From: Viscum album
Lineage: Eukaryota > Streptophyta > Magnoliopsida > Santalales > Viscaceae
DNA: 64,000 nt
Reading direction: 5' to 3'
Assembly (NCBI GenBank): GCA_963277665.1
Contig: OY728130.1
Span: 426,795,101-426,859,100 of the forward strand
In this document: positions 34,005 to 45,597 of the stretch, piece by piece
Layout of the letters: every line of letters begins with the position of its first letter
Position numbering within the stretch: the stretch's first letter is position 1
Translations under genes and position numbers: made by a program
Notes under the pieces: generated by a model
The model's input: the letters and a program-made list of their open reading frames with translations, nothing else
Told to the model about the DNA's origin: nothing
Databases searched by the model: none

Positions 34005-35626
34005 TGGGTCGGTCCGAACCGGGTCCGGGTCCGGCCCAATAGGGTGCGGCCAAGCCCGTCCGGTTGGCCTGCCACGCTGGCGCGGCCGCGTGGCTGCTCG
34101 GCTGTCCGGCTGAGCGGAACAGGGGGGTGCAGTTCCCCCCTTGAATGAAGCCATGGCCCCCGCGTGTGGGAAACTCCCTACCAGAGACACGGAGGCCAGC
34201 GCCGCGTATCCCTTGGTCTTGTGTGGCCGCGTGACTAGCAGCCTGCCGTCGTGGCTTCAGCAGCGGTGGCCCCTCCAAGCGGTGCACCGATGGGAACTTC
34301 CGTGGACCACCGGAAGCGCTCCGGTGGTCCGTTTGGCCTGTTGTATTCACCTAAGGCCCTCCAGGGACCCGTTGGTTACTGCGAAGGTTCCAAAATCACC
34401 TTTGAGACCTACTTCATCATCGCCCATCGATCTGAACTTCAAAATAAAAAATTGCAGAGTATTCAATTCGCCTCTGCATCCCCGACTCCGACCGCGATTT
34501 GGTTCGGCCTCAACGGCGCGGCGCGACATCGCCGTGCTCCTTCGTCGCATTCTTTCTTGTTTTCGCACGGTGTCGTTGCACCGCACCGCCTTTGTTTGAG
34601 CCGCAATTAACACACAACAAAGGGGGAGGAGGATCGATCATGTTCGGGCGGTCCGACCTCCTCCCGTTAAATTGATAACAGGTGGCCCGAATATTTAATG
34701 AAGAACTCATGGAAAATATTCACGAATAAAACCAAACCCCTACCTCGAGCGTAGATGAACGAAGGCTCATCGTGGAATTGCACATTGCAGAAGTAGGATC
34801 GTCGTGTCATGGAGAAAAGATTCGTTGGCATCGCGTCATCAATCTCCGAGGATCCTGCATTCTTGTCAACCTTTGTCGGAGGTCGGCGTTCTTCTTGTTC
34901 TTCGCGTTCTTCGTCGAGGAAGAAGAACTTCGAGAACTTGAGAAAATTCTGCCCAGCCTCACACAACCCAACCCCTCTAAAAAAATAAGAGTTTTTCATA
35001 TTTTATTTCTCAAGCCATGCGTTTTCAAAATCAAAAACAAAGCAATCAATTAAATGAATTAATTTCAACGTTTAAACCGCCCAAATTAATATAGGCGTTT
35101 CATAAACAGAAAAACGCAAGGGTTGACTTCCACTTAATAGGGGTGATGGTACGTTACCATAATTAAGGAGGGGTGAGAAGAAATGAAATGGCGGGGTTAG
35201 TGTGGCCTCCACCTCACAAATATCTTACCTAGTGGGTAGGATATTGTGGGTCCCACTCCAATCACTTAGCTTAGGTTAAACAACATTAAGTAAAATAAAA
35301 ATTGGTTGCACCATTTTTATTTTAATTCTTTACTTAACCCGAAAAATTAAAACCACACCAGAGAAAACGCAACTCTGGAAAAAGGTGTTTCTAAGCAATT
35401 ACTGGCACTCTGATTCCATCAGTGCCCCCAGATTTTGATTCTGAGCATCGGTTCAAAAGTGAGAAAAACCCGCTCGTTCGTTCATTGAATGTAACCAAGC
35501 TAAACTTCAGAAATTGATTTCGGGCACACCGGGCCTCAGAATCTGGTGCTGTCAGAAACTGCGTACTTGTAAAATCCAAAAGAAAATTCATAAAAAAACA
35601 TTCCATGAAATTTCTGGGTATTTACA

Positions 35627-35631
35627 GTATA
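35627..35631. repeat. Target-site duplication of solo LTR D, right (GTATA)
   Basis: Exact copy of 31926-31930. Confidence 0.9.
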
Positions 35632-37317
35632 AATGAAATTTTTTGTGATTGATATTATTAAATGGTGTGTTTTGAAATTATAAATTATTGGATTATATTT
35701 AGTATTTTTATAGAAGATTTTATGTTTTAATTTATGATATTTGTATAAATGAAATATTTTTTCAGGGGTAACGTCTTTTAATAAATTATATGTGAACCAT
35801 TGAATTAGGTTATGAAATGAATTATTCCACGTTTTTCGACAATCCATGATTTAATGTATGATAAAACCTATTAAATGTGTTTTCATATGTTATAAAACAT
35901 AGACTCTACAACACCATGAGGTGGTAATCCACGAGTTTGTTTGGGGACTAAATTAATCCATGGGTTTGGAAATGACCTGTTTATAAAAACTAATGAAGTA
36001 TCCATCATTATTTTCTTAATAAGAAGAAAAAGGTACCAGGAAGACTTCGAATGTAATAGTGTGTTTAATGGTGTTTTTTAATTTATTTGATTTGTTAATA
36101 CATATTACAATATTATATGATTCACATAATATCATGTTAAACTCTATATGTTTCATAAGGTTATAGTCTTATCAATTTATATTTTTATTACACGATGGAT
36201 TTATACACCTTATGTGCATAAAAATTTCATATTCCTTTAAATATTTGAGATAAAGATCCCTTTATAGTTTATATCTTATAAATCGTGATAACATTAAAAT
36301 GGTTTTTGGTGATATTAGTGTTCATATCTTTTTTATTTTTGTATAATAATATTTAATTTTCTTAGTATAGTATTACTTATGTTTTGATCTATACCTTGTA
36401 TAGTTTTACACTAGTTATGGATTTTTGATTATTATTTACATATAGAGATAACATCTTAACATACCCCTTTTGGTTTGGTTATCTTTCTTTCATTGTGTTA
36501 GCTTTATCATCCTGTAATAGTGATGTTTTAAGGGTTTATTTGTGATCTTCTTTGTGATGGTTTCATCATGTTTTCATAAATATTTACAAATAAAGATAAC
36601 ATATTAACATTCTTTTTTCTAGTTACCTAATAGAATGGGTTTCATGAGTATTTATTGGTATGTTTTTTATCTATTATTAGTTTACATAACCATTATTTTG
36701 GGTCTATTTTAATTGGTTACCACTTTTGTAAAATAGGTTTCTAAAAAATATCCAAAAGTTAGTTTCAGAGACTAAATTTATTTGAAATTATATTTAATGG
36801 TATTTTTATCTTATTGAAACTTGTTTGGATATTTAATATTTTAATTATTGATGTGGTTTGAAATGATTAATGATAGGTTAAATAAATTACCCAGAAATTC
36901 ATTTGAACCTTTCATGGTAGTCATCATTTTTAGTGATTGGGTAGATCCCTTATAGATATGTGGTATTTTTTTAGTGACCCGGTTCTTCTATGTATCGATA
37001 TTACAAATTAAGTCACACAATTTCCATAATATATAAATATAAATTCCCATTTAATTATCTCATATAATACTTTGATTTGGATACTGAATTATATATTATC
37101 ATTTACCAATAATGTTTACAACACTATTTAGAATCAATTTTCAATATATTTATCAAAAATATCTTTTAATTTTATCATTAAAATTATATACATATGTATT
37201 AATTTTTTCTAAAAATACTATGTTATGATTTCATTCATTGTCTAATTACATGAAATTTTATGTTTAAAATTACATTATTTTTAAAACTAAAATAAAAATA
37301 ATTATTATTTTTAGTGA
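35632..37317. other. AT-rich DNA between D and E, nothing recognised
   Basis: About 1.7 kb without a convincing frame or repeat landmark. It may be older repeat too eroded to identify by eye. Confidence 0.5.
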
Positions 37318-37322
37318 TAAAT
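37318..37322. repeat. Target-site duplication of element E, left (TAAAT)
   Basis: TAAAT here and at 56234-56238 flank E exactly. Confidence 0.88.
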
Positions 37323-40300
37323 TATAAGGTCCCAGCCTTAAACCTTACTTAATCTTTATTTTTTACAAGATTACACATTAAGGACATTTTCGGGTTTAGA
37401 GTTTTAGAGAATTAGATCATAAAACCTGCATTACACTCCACATATAAACAAAGTGGTTACATAAAGATAGTATTTTTCTTTCCCATCAATGGAAACATAT
37501 TTAAAATAAAACATGAATTCTTTCTTGACACTTCCTTGACACTATCATCATATCATGTACCTTTCCCTTGACCTGTGAAAAAAAATTCAAAAAAACTTGG
37601 GATGAGCATAAAAAGCTCAGTAAGGGATATAAAAATATGGAATAGAAACATGGGTACATATATACATAAGAATGAAATCATACTTTACCCATAAAACATA
37701 AGCACTTTAACATACCTCATCAAATTATGAATAAATCATAGAAATCATAAGACATAAAGGTAACTTGAGGCATTCATAACATTCTTACGTAGGGAGTAAC
37801 CCTCTTGGTTACGTTTGGAATACCCATCACAGTATATTCCCTAAATCTCTTTGGAGAAACCATAACGTTTCACTCCTTCGGGTTACCCAATGCATTGGAG
37901 AGCTATATCGGGCTCACCCGCCCTTAGTTTATCACGGAACCACCCATCTTCGTAATAATGCCCAAGAACCACAACATAATCGTATCACATAAAACTTGTA
38001 TAAAGGAAACATAACATTTCCACCATTAAATCACAAGATATCAATACAACACATTGATATAAAAACATTATGAAAACCATTTTAAATACCCAAAAAAAAA
38101 GTAAAGTAAAACATGGTATTTTTTTCTTTTTTAAAAAAGTATGGCTTGTAGAGGAAGCCGAAACTCAAATAACGATCACAGCGGCAGAGAAGTCAATGTC
38201 GCCGCATACGTATGAAAAAAACATTCCCTTTTCTCATTTAGTAAATGCTTCATATGAAAATATTCCTTTTGAATAAACGTAAAATTTAAAGGGGTTTATA
38301 CACCATATAAAAGATGGTTGTGTATAAAACAAAATATGCCTCAATGAAAGGAGATTGAGGCGAAGTCCCATACCTCGGGTCCGACTTGACTCAATTGTTC
38401 TTTAATGTACAGAATATTAAACTTGAGTTAATTTCTACTTTCTTAAGAACCTTTTTCATGTTCATTATTCCTTTTATATCACTTATTTCCATGTTATGAA
38501 CACAATGTAATTATTTAAGTTAATAAAGGTCGTTTTAACGATCATTGGTACTTGAGTAAAAAATAAACCCTTTATAATTACAAGTTCTTCATGTATCCAT
38601 TATATCCAGAATTATAATCATGATGTATATATCATATATATCCAGTATATACATGAATTTATAATATTACATAATCATTAGAGGTAAGAAATGAAATTCA
38701 CCGTTCCTGGAGACGGTAAGCCGTACGTACACATGAACGCTAATTTCATTTCTATTTCATATTTTAGAGGATGGAATCATAATTATATAAATGTATATTA
38801 TAATTACAGTATAATATAATATATAATATCATAGTTCCATCCTTTATACGTCCCACATATGGTATTTAACGAATCAAATCACTTTGAGGGGGCGGTAGTC
38901 TGCAATTCCTTAAATGAAGATATCGCGTTTACCCATAATGGAAATCATAATGGTATTCCCAAAATGAAAAATACAGAAGCTTAAGGAAAACCTAAACATA
39001 TTATATATCATATATAAATATAGTGACATCTTAATGGACACCTTTGAAGGTGTTAAAAGAATGTTGAACAATCATCGTTTCGGGAGGCATAAATTCACCA
39101 TCCACAGAAACAGTATGTCCTTTAACAATTAGATTTAGGTGTGTGTAAGTTTAGCTAGAATACTTCTTATAAAAACATCCTAGTATATTGAAGATACTGG
39201 ATTTGTTACAAAATAAATGAATAAAAATAGTTTAGGGGGTTGGAGAAGCAAAATAAAACAAAAGGACTCAAGTGAAAACATTACCTAAAAATCGGGTAAC
39301 TCCCTTTGGTTTGAGCTCAGAGGCTTCCATGGGATGACTTATGCCCAATGTGAGGCTTCAAGGAGTAAGATAGGGATGTGTAGAGACAACATGGGCAGGG
39401 TTTGGCCGAGACAAAGTATTTGGGAGTGTGGGTAAGGAGGTAGAGGTGGGGGACTTTTATAAGAGGAGAGGAGGGGCACTCTTGGAAAGTAAAGAAATGT
39501 TACTTTGTTTGAAAATGCTTTTCGGATTCAAAAGGTCCCAAATTGATATAATTCGAGGTTAAGGTGATAAGGGTTCGCAATAGACACATCCAATAGGTTT
39601 TGGACATGTTTAGGTCTTATATTATACATTATAATTCCATTTTATTTAAATCGATTATTAATGACGTAATCGCTGCATCATCATGATGTCATAAATAATT
39701 TAATAAATTTAATTTCTAAAAATTATAAAACAAATATCATGATGTAGGAAATATTTTTAGCTTTCTAATGAATATTTATAGTCCAAAATATCATTTATGT
39801 AGACAAAATTAAAGATACTTTACTTAGGTGATACATTCTTTGTCACATTTAACATTCCTTAAAAATATAAAGATAAAAAGTCACTTTCTCACAAAAGTGA
39901 TTCCATGGGGCCCCCAAGATTGGCACAAGGAATCCCATGGTCGGTCATGATACACCCAGTAGCCTTAAGACACATTTTGTGGTCTTTTTGTATTATTATG
40001 ATATCATTTTATTATCATTAACTACCCTATTACTCATTAATCAAGATAATTAAAGATAATTACCGTCGTTACTATTCATAATGTCCAAAAACAAAAGAGT
40101 ATTGATTAAATAATTTGGACCTTCTGATTCCAAATATGTAATCCATTTTACCAAATTTCAAACACATAAATTGAAATAATTGATTTAAAAATAATTCCCA
40201 TTGTCAAAACAAACAGCGGGGGTTTTTTTTGAAACAATATCTATGAAAAGTTTGGCATTAGTTTATGACTAATTCCAAAGTGAAATTAATCCTAATGACC

Positions 40301-40722
40301 AACATTGGATTAAATGGTAACAATATATTCATATTACAATTTAATAAAAATTAAAAAGATAATCTAACCATATAATTAAATTAAATGAAAAATCAGTTTT
40401 AATGTAAAATGCAGTATTTTTCACTATTCATTAAAAAATGAACATTGTCAGAAAAATACCAAAAATTCACACAAAGTTAATTTTGATGTCCCAATAATAA
40501 ATAATAAGTTTATTTTGACAAACATAGCTTATAAAATTGTCAAAATATATATTTAAAAATGGTTTGCCATCAAAAGGCAGTATAACAATCTTTTATGAAT
40601 ATTAGTGTATTCCATGCATAAGATTGTATTTATTTTATTTTTAAGCCTCTAAAACACTATCTTAATCATTAATATACATAGAGAGAAATATCTATTATTT
40701 ATGAATTACTTGGTATGTCACA
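37323..40722 (-). repeat. 3' LTR of element E (3400 bp)
   Basis: It is collinear with 52838-56233. In plus coordinates it begins TATAAGGTCCCAGCC (expected TG; TA here and in the other LTR) and ends GGTATGTCACA, so the sense start is TGTGACATACC. It holds the hairpin at 38688-38752, and GAGCATAAAAAGCTCAGTAAGG at about 37605 (cited in parts: GAGC, loop, GCTCAGTAAGG). Confidence 0.9.
38688..38752 (-). repeat. Palindromic hairpin unit in 3' LTR of E
   Basis: The arms GAAATGAAATT ... AATTTCATTTC are perfect over 11 bases. Inner arms GTTC(C)TG / CATGAAC have one mismatch, and the core is GGAGACGGTAAGCCGTACGTAC. It is the same fold as the units in F, with other arm sequences. Confidence 0.75.
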
Positions 40723-40740
40723 TCCATCCACCCTTTAGAA
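40723..40740 (-). other. Polypurine tract of element E
   Basis: The - strand reads AAAGGGTGGATGGA directly before the sense LTR start TGTGACATACC. Confidence 0.6.
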
Positions 40741-40761
40741 AATTGAATCCCCGGAATTTAT

Positions 40762-41273
40762 TTACTTATCGAATAAATGGGGGTACTTATCCCTCATTGC
40801 ATTTTCAGATTCCCATGTTGCCTCTTCCATCATGTGGTTTTTCCACAAAACCTTTACCTGATTAATCACCTTATTTCGTAACACTTTCTCCCTTTGGTTA
40901 GGAAGCTGGACTGGTTGTTCCCCATAAGATAGGTTCTCTTCCAGCTGAACTACCTCTGGACTCAAAACATGAGATGGATCTAGCATGTACTTTCTCAGCA
41001 TCGAAACATGAAAAACATTGTGTACCTGAGATAAACTCGGAGGTAAATCCACCCGGTATTCAAATGATCCATCTCTCTCTAGAATTTCATATGGTCCAAT
41101 GATCCTTGGACTCATCTTTCCTTTCATACCAAATCTCATCACACTTTTCCATGGTGAGACTTTGAGAAAAACATGATCACCTACCTCAAAAGATAGATCC
41201 TTCCTCCTGTTGTCTGCATAACTCTTATGCCTACTCTGAGCTGTTCTTTTAGAGACCCGAAGCTTGACGTAAA
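40762..41273 (-). pseudogene. Integrase C-terminus and chromodomain-like tail of E (open, truncated)
   Basis: The frame, open to the stop at 40762, holds: KRTAQSRHKSYADNRRKDL, FEVGDHVFLKVSPWKSVMRF, SPRIIGPYEILERDGSFEYR, LPPSLSQVHNVFHVSMLRKY, LEENLSYGEQPVQLP, then the tail VKVLWKNHMMEEATWESE and YPHLFDK at the end. This is the best-preserved protein stretch in the window, with about 160 residues and no stop. The frame's first residues (MSIYV) are LTR of F, not integrase. The integrase core that should precede it is gone. In a whole element this part binds DNA and helps choose the target. Confidence 0.92.
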
Positions 41274-42810
41274 TGGACATTACACTAATTTTCCGGAATA
41301 CTTAGTACATTACAAAAATACACACACAAGGACAATAATAGTTTAGTGTCTTTGGAAACTCGGAATATAATCTTCTAATAGTGCTGAAAGATCTTCAACA
41401 TCTACCATAATGATATTCCCTTTTTTTCTTACCTAAAACCTTTCTTTATATCATGGGGAAAAGAAAACATAAAAGGGTGAGCTCAAATGCTCAGTAAGGG
41501 TAAACAAAAGAAAAACCAATCACATCATATTCATAAGAACATAACCTTTTGGAAATCTTAACCTGCAAAACAGATCATAATATCATAACATTGGATAAAG
41601 CATAGTAGTGAAATGTAATCCCAATAATCATAAAATAAAACATGAAACATTGTGACATACACACATAATCATAGATAATCATTTCTTATTAGTCAAGACT
41701 CATTGCCAAGACTATCTTAGTGGACAAAGTCCATTTCTGAACTGAGTTCACTCCTCGTTTCAGTCCTTTTTCACTGAACCGGTATAACCTACCATTCCAG
41801 CCATGTCTATCTCATGAGATATAAAATCATTACCCAATGAATTGGAGGGAGATATAGGTCCCACCCATCTCATAATGAAATCATTCTTACTTGTGCCACA
41901 AAAAAACATACATCGTTCATAATAACCCAATAAATAAAATGGGTTTCATAAACATCATCCAATCATTACATAATCCGTATAAAAGAAATGGATATCATTT
42001 CATAATAAGAGAAGTGAAACCATGTAAATCATAGAGACATTATACTTGAAACATACACATATGAAATAATGTTATCTTATATGAAAAATGGTTTTGGTAA
42101 AACACTTGAAATGAATTTTTGAGGAAAATATCCTTTTTTCTTCAAAATCATTTTCTTTTCACAAAATTTCAAGAAATTTTAAAAGAAAAGTATTTTGTTG
42201 AAAATATTCATGAAATCGTTTGGTGGAAGATTCTTGAAAACAAGGATTTATAAAACCGTAACAATCCTTTCTTGCCGTATAAGTTAAAAAAAAAATTCTT
42301 CTCGTACTTTTGTCAAAAAAGTCAAAAAGTGTCTCGTAATGTAAACAAAAGAATGATTCCTTACATACCATGTAGTAAAATTCAAGAATGAAAACACTTT
42401 TATAAAACATGGAAATGAATGATTGAAATAACCACAGTAAATACTTACGAATAAGAAATCTCGGATAAAAATGAAATTTGAAAAATTATCCCTTACCTTA
42501 GGTCTGATTTGCATCGTAAGTGTTCGATCCCCCTGTATAATTATTTAAATAATGTTATTGACTTATTACAGAATCATACTCATTGTTATGATATCATATA
42601 TGGTTCACTTATGACTTTATATTACCCGTTCTTTTGTAAATTCCATGTTAAAGAGCGTTTTGGGTAAAATTGTTTAATTTGTCGTCCGTGTTTTGACTTG
42701 TAATTATTCATATGATTACTTAGATCATGATTACTTAATTCCAGAATATAAAACATGATTTATATATAATATATATTCAGAATATACATATATATAATAA
42801 ATCAGTAAAT

Positions 42811-42876
42811 GGAAAGAAATACACTGTTCATGGAGACGGTATGCCATACGTACGCATGAACGCTGTTTTCGTTTCC
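42811..42876 (-). repeat. Hairpin unit F1, left LTR
   Basis: The 22-base arms (GGAAAGAAATACACTGTTCATG and its partner starting CATGAACGC and ending GTTTCC) pair at about 18 of 22 positions around the core GAGACGGTATGCCATACGTACG. The right LTR copy is at 48452-48517. Confidence 0.8.
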
Positions 42877-43006
42877 TTAATGAGTTGAATGGAACTAAGT
42901 AGATGACATAAATATATATACACATAAATCAAGTATCATTATTATGTCATATATTTCATGATTATATATTATATATACTTTATAATCATTCATGAATGGT
43001 TAAAGT

Positions 43007-43075
43007 GGAGAATGAATCTCATCGCGTCGTGGAGACTGTATTCCCTACATAAGCACGAGAGATGATATCATTCTC
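43007..43075 (-). repeat. Hairpin unit F2, left LTR
   Basis: Outer arms GAGAATGA / TCATTCTC and inner arms TCGTG / CACGA enclose the core GAGACTGTATTCCCTACATA. The right LTR copy is at 48648-48716, with the core nearer to consensus (GTCCGTACGTACG). Confidence 0.8.
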
Positions 43076-43191
43076 ATGATCGTGGGACTGTATTGGAGTG
43101 TATTAATAATATTTCAGAATCAATATCACTTTATAATAGTCATATATAGTCATTATTTACACCATTATATCCATCCAAGTAAGGTGGTGGT

Positions 43192-43261
43192 GGAAAATAG
43201 ATTACACCACGGCGTGGAGACGGTATTCCGTACGTACGCACGCGCGGTGATTTATTTTTCC
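43192..43261 (-). repeat. Hairpin unit F3, left LTR
   Basis: Outer arms GGAAAAT / ATTTTTCC, middle arms CACC / GGTG and inner arms GGCGTG / CACGCGC enclose the core GAGACGGTATTCCGTACGT. The right LTR copy is at 48832-48902. Confidence 0.8.
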
Positions 43262-45199
43262 GTAGGACGGATAGATGGTGAAATAGGGTTGTTTAATACT
43301 TATAATTAAATATCATTATATGAGTGATACTGATGTTATTACTTCATAATAAAACAAATAAAGAAGAATAAGTGGAAGAAGAAATAAATCGGAAATTACC
43401 TCTTCTTTGAAGCGCCTTTTTGAGACCTCCTCTTAAGGCACTAAAATTGGTCTTTCATGAAGAAAAGAACCTCTAGGATGTTACTAGGTAAGTGGAGAAG
43501 AGAATTTGGCAGAGGTGGGACGATCTTGAAGGCTAAAAGTGTTGTGAGGAAGGGAGGGAAGGGGTTCCCTTTTGTAAGGGAGGAGAGGGGCACCTTTGGA
43601 ATAACTAAAAATATTATTTTATTATAAAGCCAAATTCGGTTTTAAATAGCTTCAAATTGATTTATTTAGAATATAAGAAGAGAGGGGTGGAAATAATCTC
43701 ATACAATATAATTTAGACAAGTTTAGGTTCCTATTTTAACCTTATCATTTATATTTAACTTTAAGTTAGATAATTTTACTTTTACCGTGTCTTCTTGTTT
43801 TCTTACAATATAAGGTTATTAAACTTACTATTTCAAGCCAAAAGAACCCCAAGTTGTTTATTATTAATATATATAACCTTATCTAAGTCATGTGGCCGAA
43901 CCTTAGATTTTGAGGAATAAAATAACAATTAATAATATAATATTTGTTTTAAAAATTATTTTTTGTCAATTTTGACACTATTTAGTAATTGTTTTTTGTG
44001 AAACTCATAACAGATTGATTATTTTGAAAAAAGTTAAATAAATCAACAAATACATGTCAAATTAACATATAAAATTAGTTTAATTTATAAAAAGTCTTAA
44101 ATTATATTTATTTGGTTATTTATAACATCAATTATGTCAATATTTCATTAATAAGACAATTACTGCATCATCTTTGTGTCATAATAAATGATAATTATTT
44201 AATCCATAAAAATTCTAAATAAATTCCTATGATGTAGATAATTGTATTAGAGTTCTGGAGACTATTCATGTTCGAAGTTTCATGAAGTTTATCACTAATG
44301 TAAAATTATTATACTTATAAGATTTAAGAAAGTGACAATTGTGACATTCTTTGTTTTTAATCATAATTAAATTATTTTCATGGAAAAAAGTCCATTAAAT
44401 GAATCTAATCCGACCATTAGGTGATATGTGTCGACTTTTTGTCATCCAATAGTATTTTGACATGTGTTAGGGTAATTTTATAATATTATATTTACCCTTA
44501 ATTACCTGATTTACCTTTAACTATGATAAATAAAATGTACCATAGTTACTATTCATAATTCCCAAAAATAAAAAGTAGCTTATTAACATAATTTGGATCC
44601 AATTATTCCAAATATGGAATCCTTATTTCCAAATTCAATACATAAAAGTTGCAGAAATTAGATTAAAATTAATCTCGTTGTCGAAAGAAAACAGGTTTTC
44701 TTTAAAACATTGCAAAAGATTGAATTGATTTATCCTACGAATTCAAGGTAGAATCAATGCTAATAATATAAATTATATTAAATGGTAAAAATATATTATA
44801 TTTATACTTTAAAACCATTTAATATTATAATTTAACCATATAAATTATTGTGATTAAAAAATATGTTTTTAATTAAAATATAACGTGTTTTTACTATTCA
44901 TCAAAATATAAAAGTTACCAGAATAATATGAAAATTTTATCCAAAGTAAATTTTTATTTCGTGATTCCAAAGGTGAATTTTATTTTGTCAAATTTAACTT
45001 ATAAGCATGTCAAAAACTATATTTAAAGTGGGTGCTCCATCAAAAGACGACAAAACTGCATTTTTTTGAAAAATACTTATTTTACCCGAAAAAATTATTT
45101 TGTTCTTATAACATGTTTTAGAAAATGTGTAAGATGAATAATAATTTTATAAGATTCAAAATTTAGTTAATACTATTCATAACGGCTAGTTCATAATAA

Positions 45200-45364
45200 T
45201 ATTATAATAATATATTGTTGTTTAGTAAAACCCAGTTTTGCCTACAACACATGCTATCGAGGAAGGTCGAGATTGCGTGTAATGCAAGCCAAGTCAGGGT
45301 TGCGTGCTGTGAAAGAATTCTTAGTTGTTTCATATAACATAATCCAACCATATTTCATTTATAC

Positions 45365-45398
<34 letters not shown>

Positions 45399-45565
45399 CT
45401 CAATGTTGTGTAGAATAACTATTATCAAAATTGTGTGTAACACGATCCAAGAATAGTGTTGCGTATACTGCAAGCTAATACGGTGTTGCGTATAGCACAA
45501 GGTAATCTTGGTGTAGAATACAACACAAGACATTAATGAAATTAAAAGAATATTTTTCAAAAAAT
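45200..45565 (-). repeat. Tandem repeat with GTTGCGTATA units plus (TA)n at sense start of F LTR
   Basis: About six diverged units of some 27 bases resemble GTTGCGTATAGCACAAGG. A (TA)n run at about 45370-45398 interrupts them. The right LTR of F lacks this part. Confidence 0.6.
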
Positions 45566-45579
45566 CTCAGGGTGTTACA

Positions 45580-45597
45580 TTCTACCCCCCTTAAAAT
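45580..45597 (-). other. Polypurine tract of element F
   Basis: The - strand reads TTAAGGGGGGTAGAA directly before TGTAACACCC. Just upstream, the - strand frame GACGAATTTCGAGGGAGAA fits the usual last residues of gypsy pol or 3' leader. Confidence 0.8.

Larger units (their letters stand above)
31931..35626 (-). mobile_element. Element D: solo LTR related to the LTR of C (3696 bp)
   Basis: In plus coordinates it begins TGTCACGACCC and ends ATTTACA, so the sense strand starts TGTAAATACCC and ends GGGTCGTGACA, as in C. No internal sequence or second LTR is present and a perfect GTATA duplication flanks it. This is the signature of recombination between the two LTRs of one copy. It shares with C the first 250 sense bases, the CpG-rich block with its C/G run (33983-34004), the GACGTCCGGTCTGA region (33400-33790) and the final 250 bases. 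It differs by about 500 extra bases and by a different minisatellite. The 207-codon - strand frame at 33727-34350 lies in the GC-rich block and is not taken as a gene. Confidence 0.93.
41274..45579 (-). repeat. 3' LTR of element F (about 4.3 kb, complete)
   Basis: The sense start TGTAACACCCTGAG is at 45579, next to the polypurine tract. The sense end GTGTAATGTCCA at 41274 is inferred, because integrase of E begins right after it. The stretch 41638-45195 aligns with 47279-50835. It carries three hairpin units (42811, 43007, 43192), GTGAGCTCAAATGCTCAGT at about 41478, and a tandem array at the sense start. Confidence 0.8.

Noticed and set aside
33727..34350. Longest open frame of the window (207 codons, - strand)
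   Set aside because: It lies across the GC-rich, C-run part of solo LTR D, where stops are rare by composition. It has no domain, and the matching LTR blocks in C do not keep the frame.
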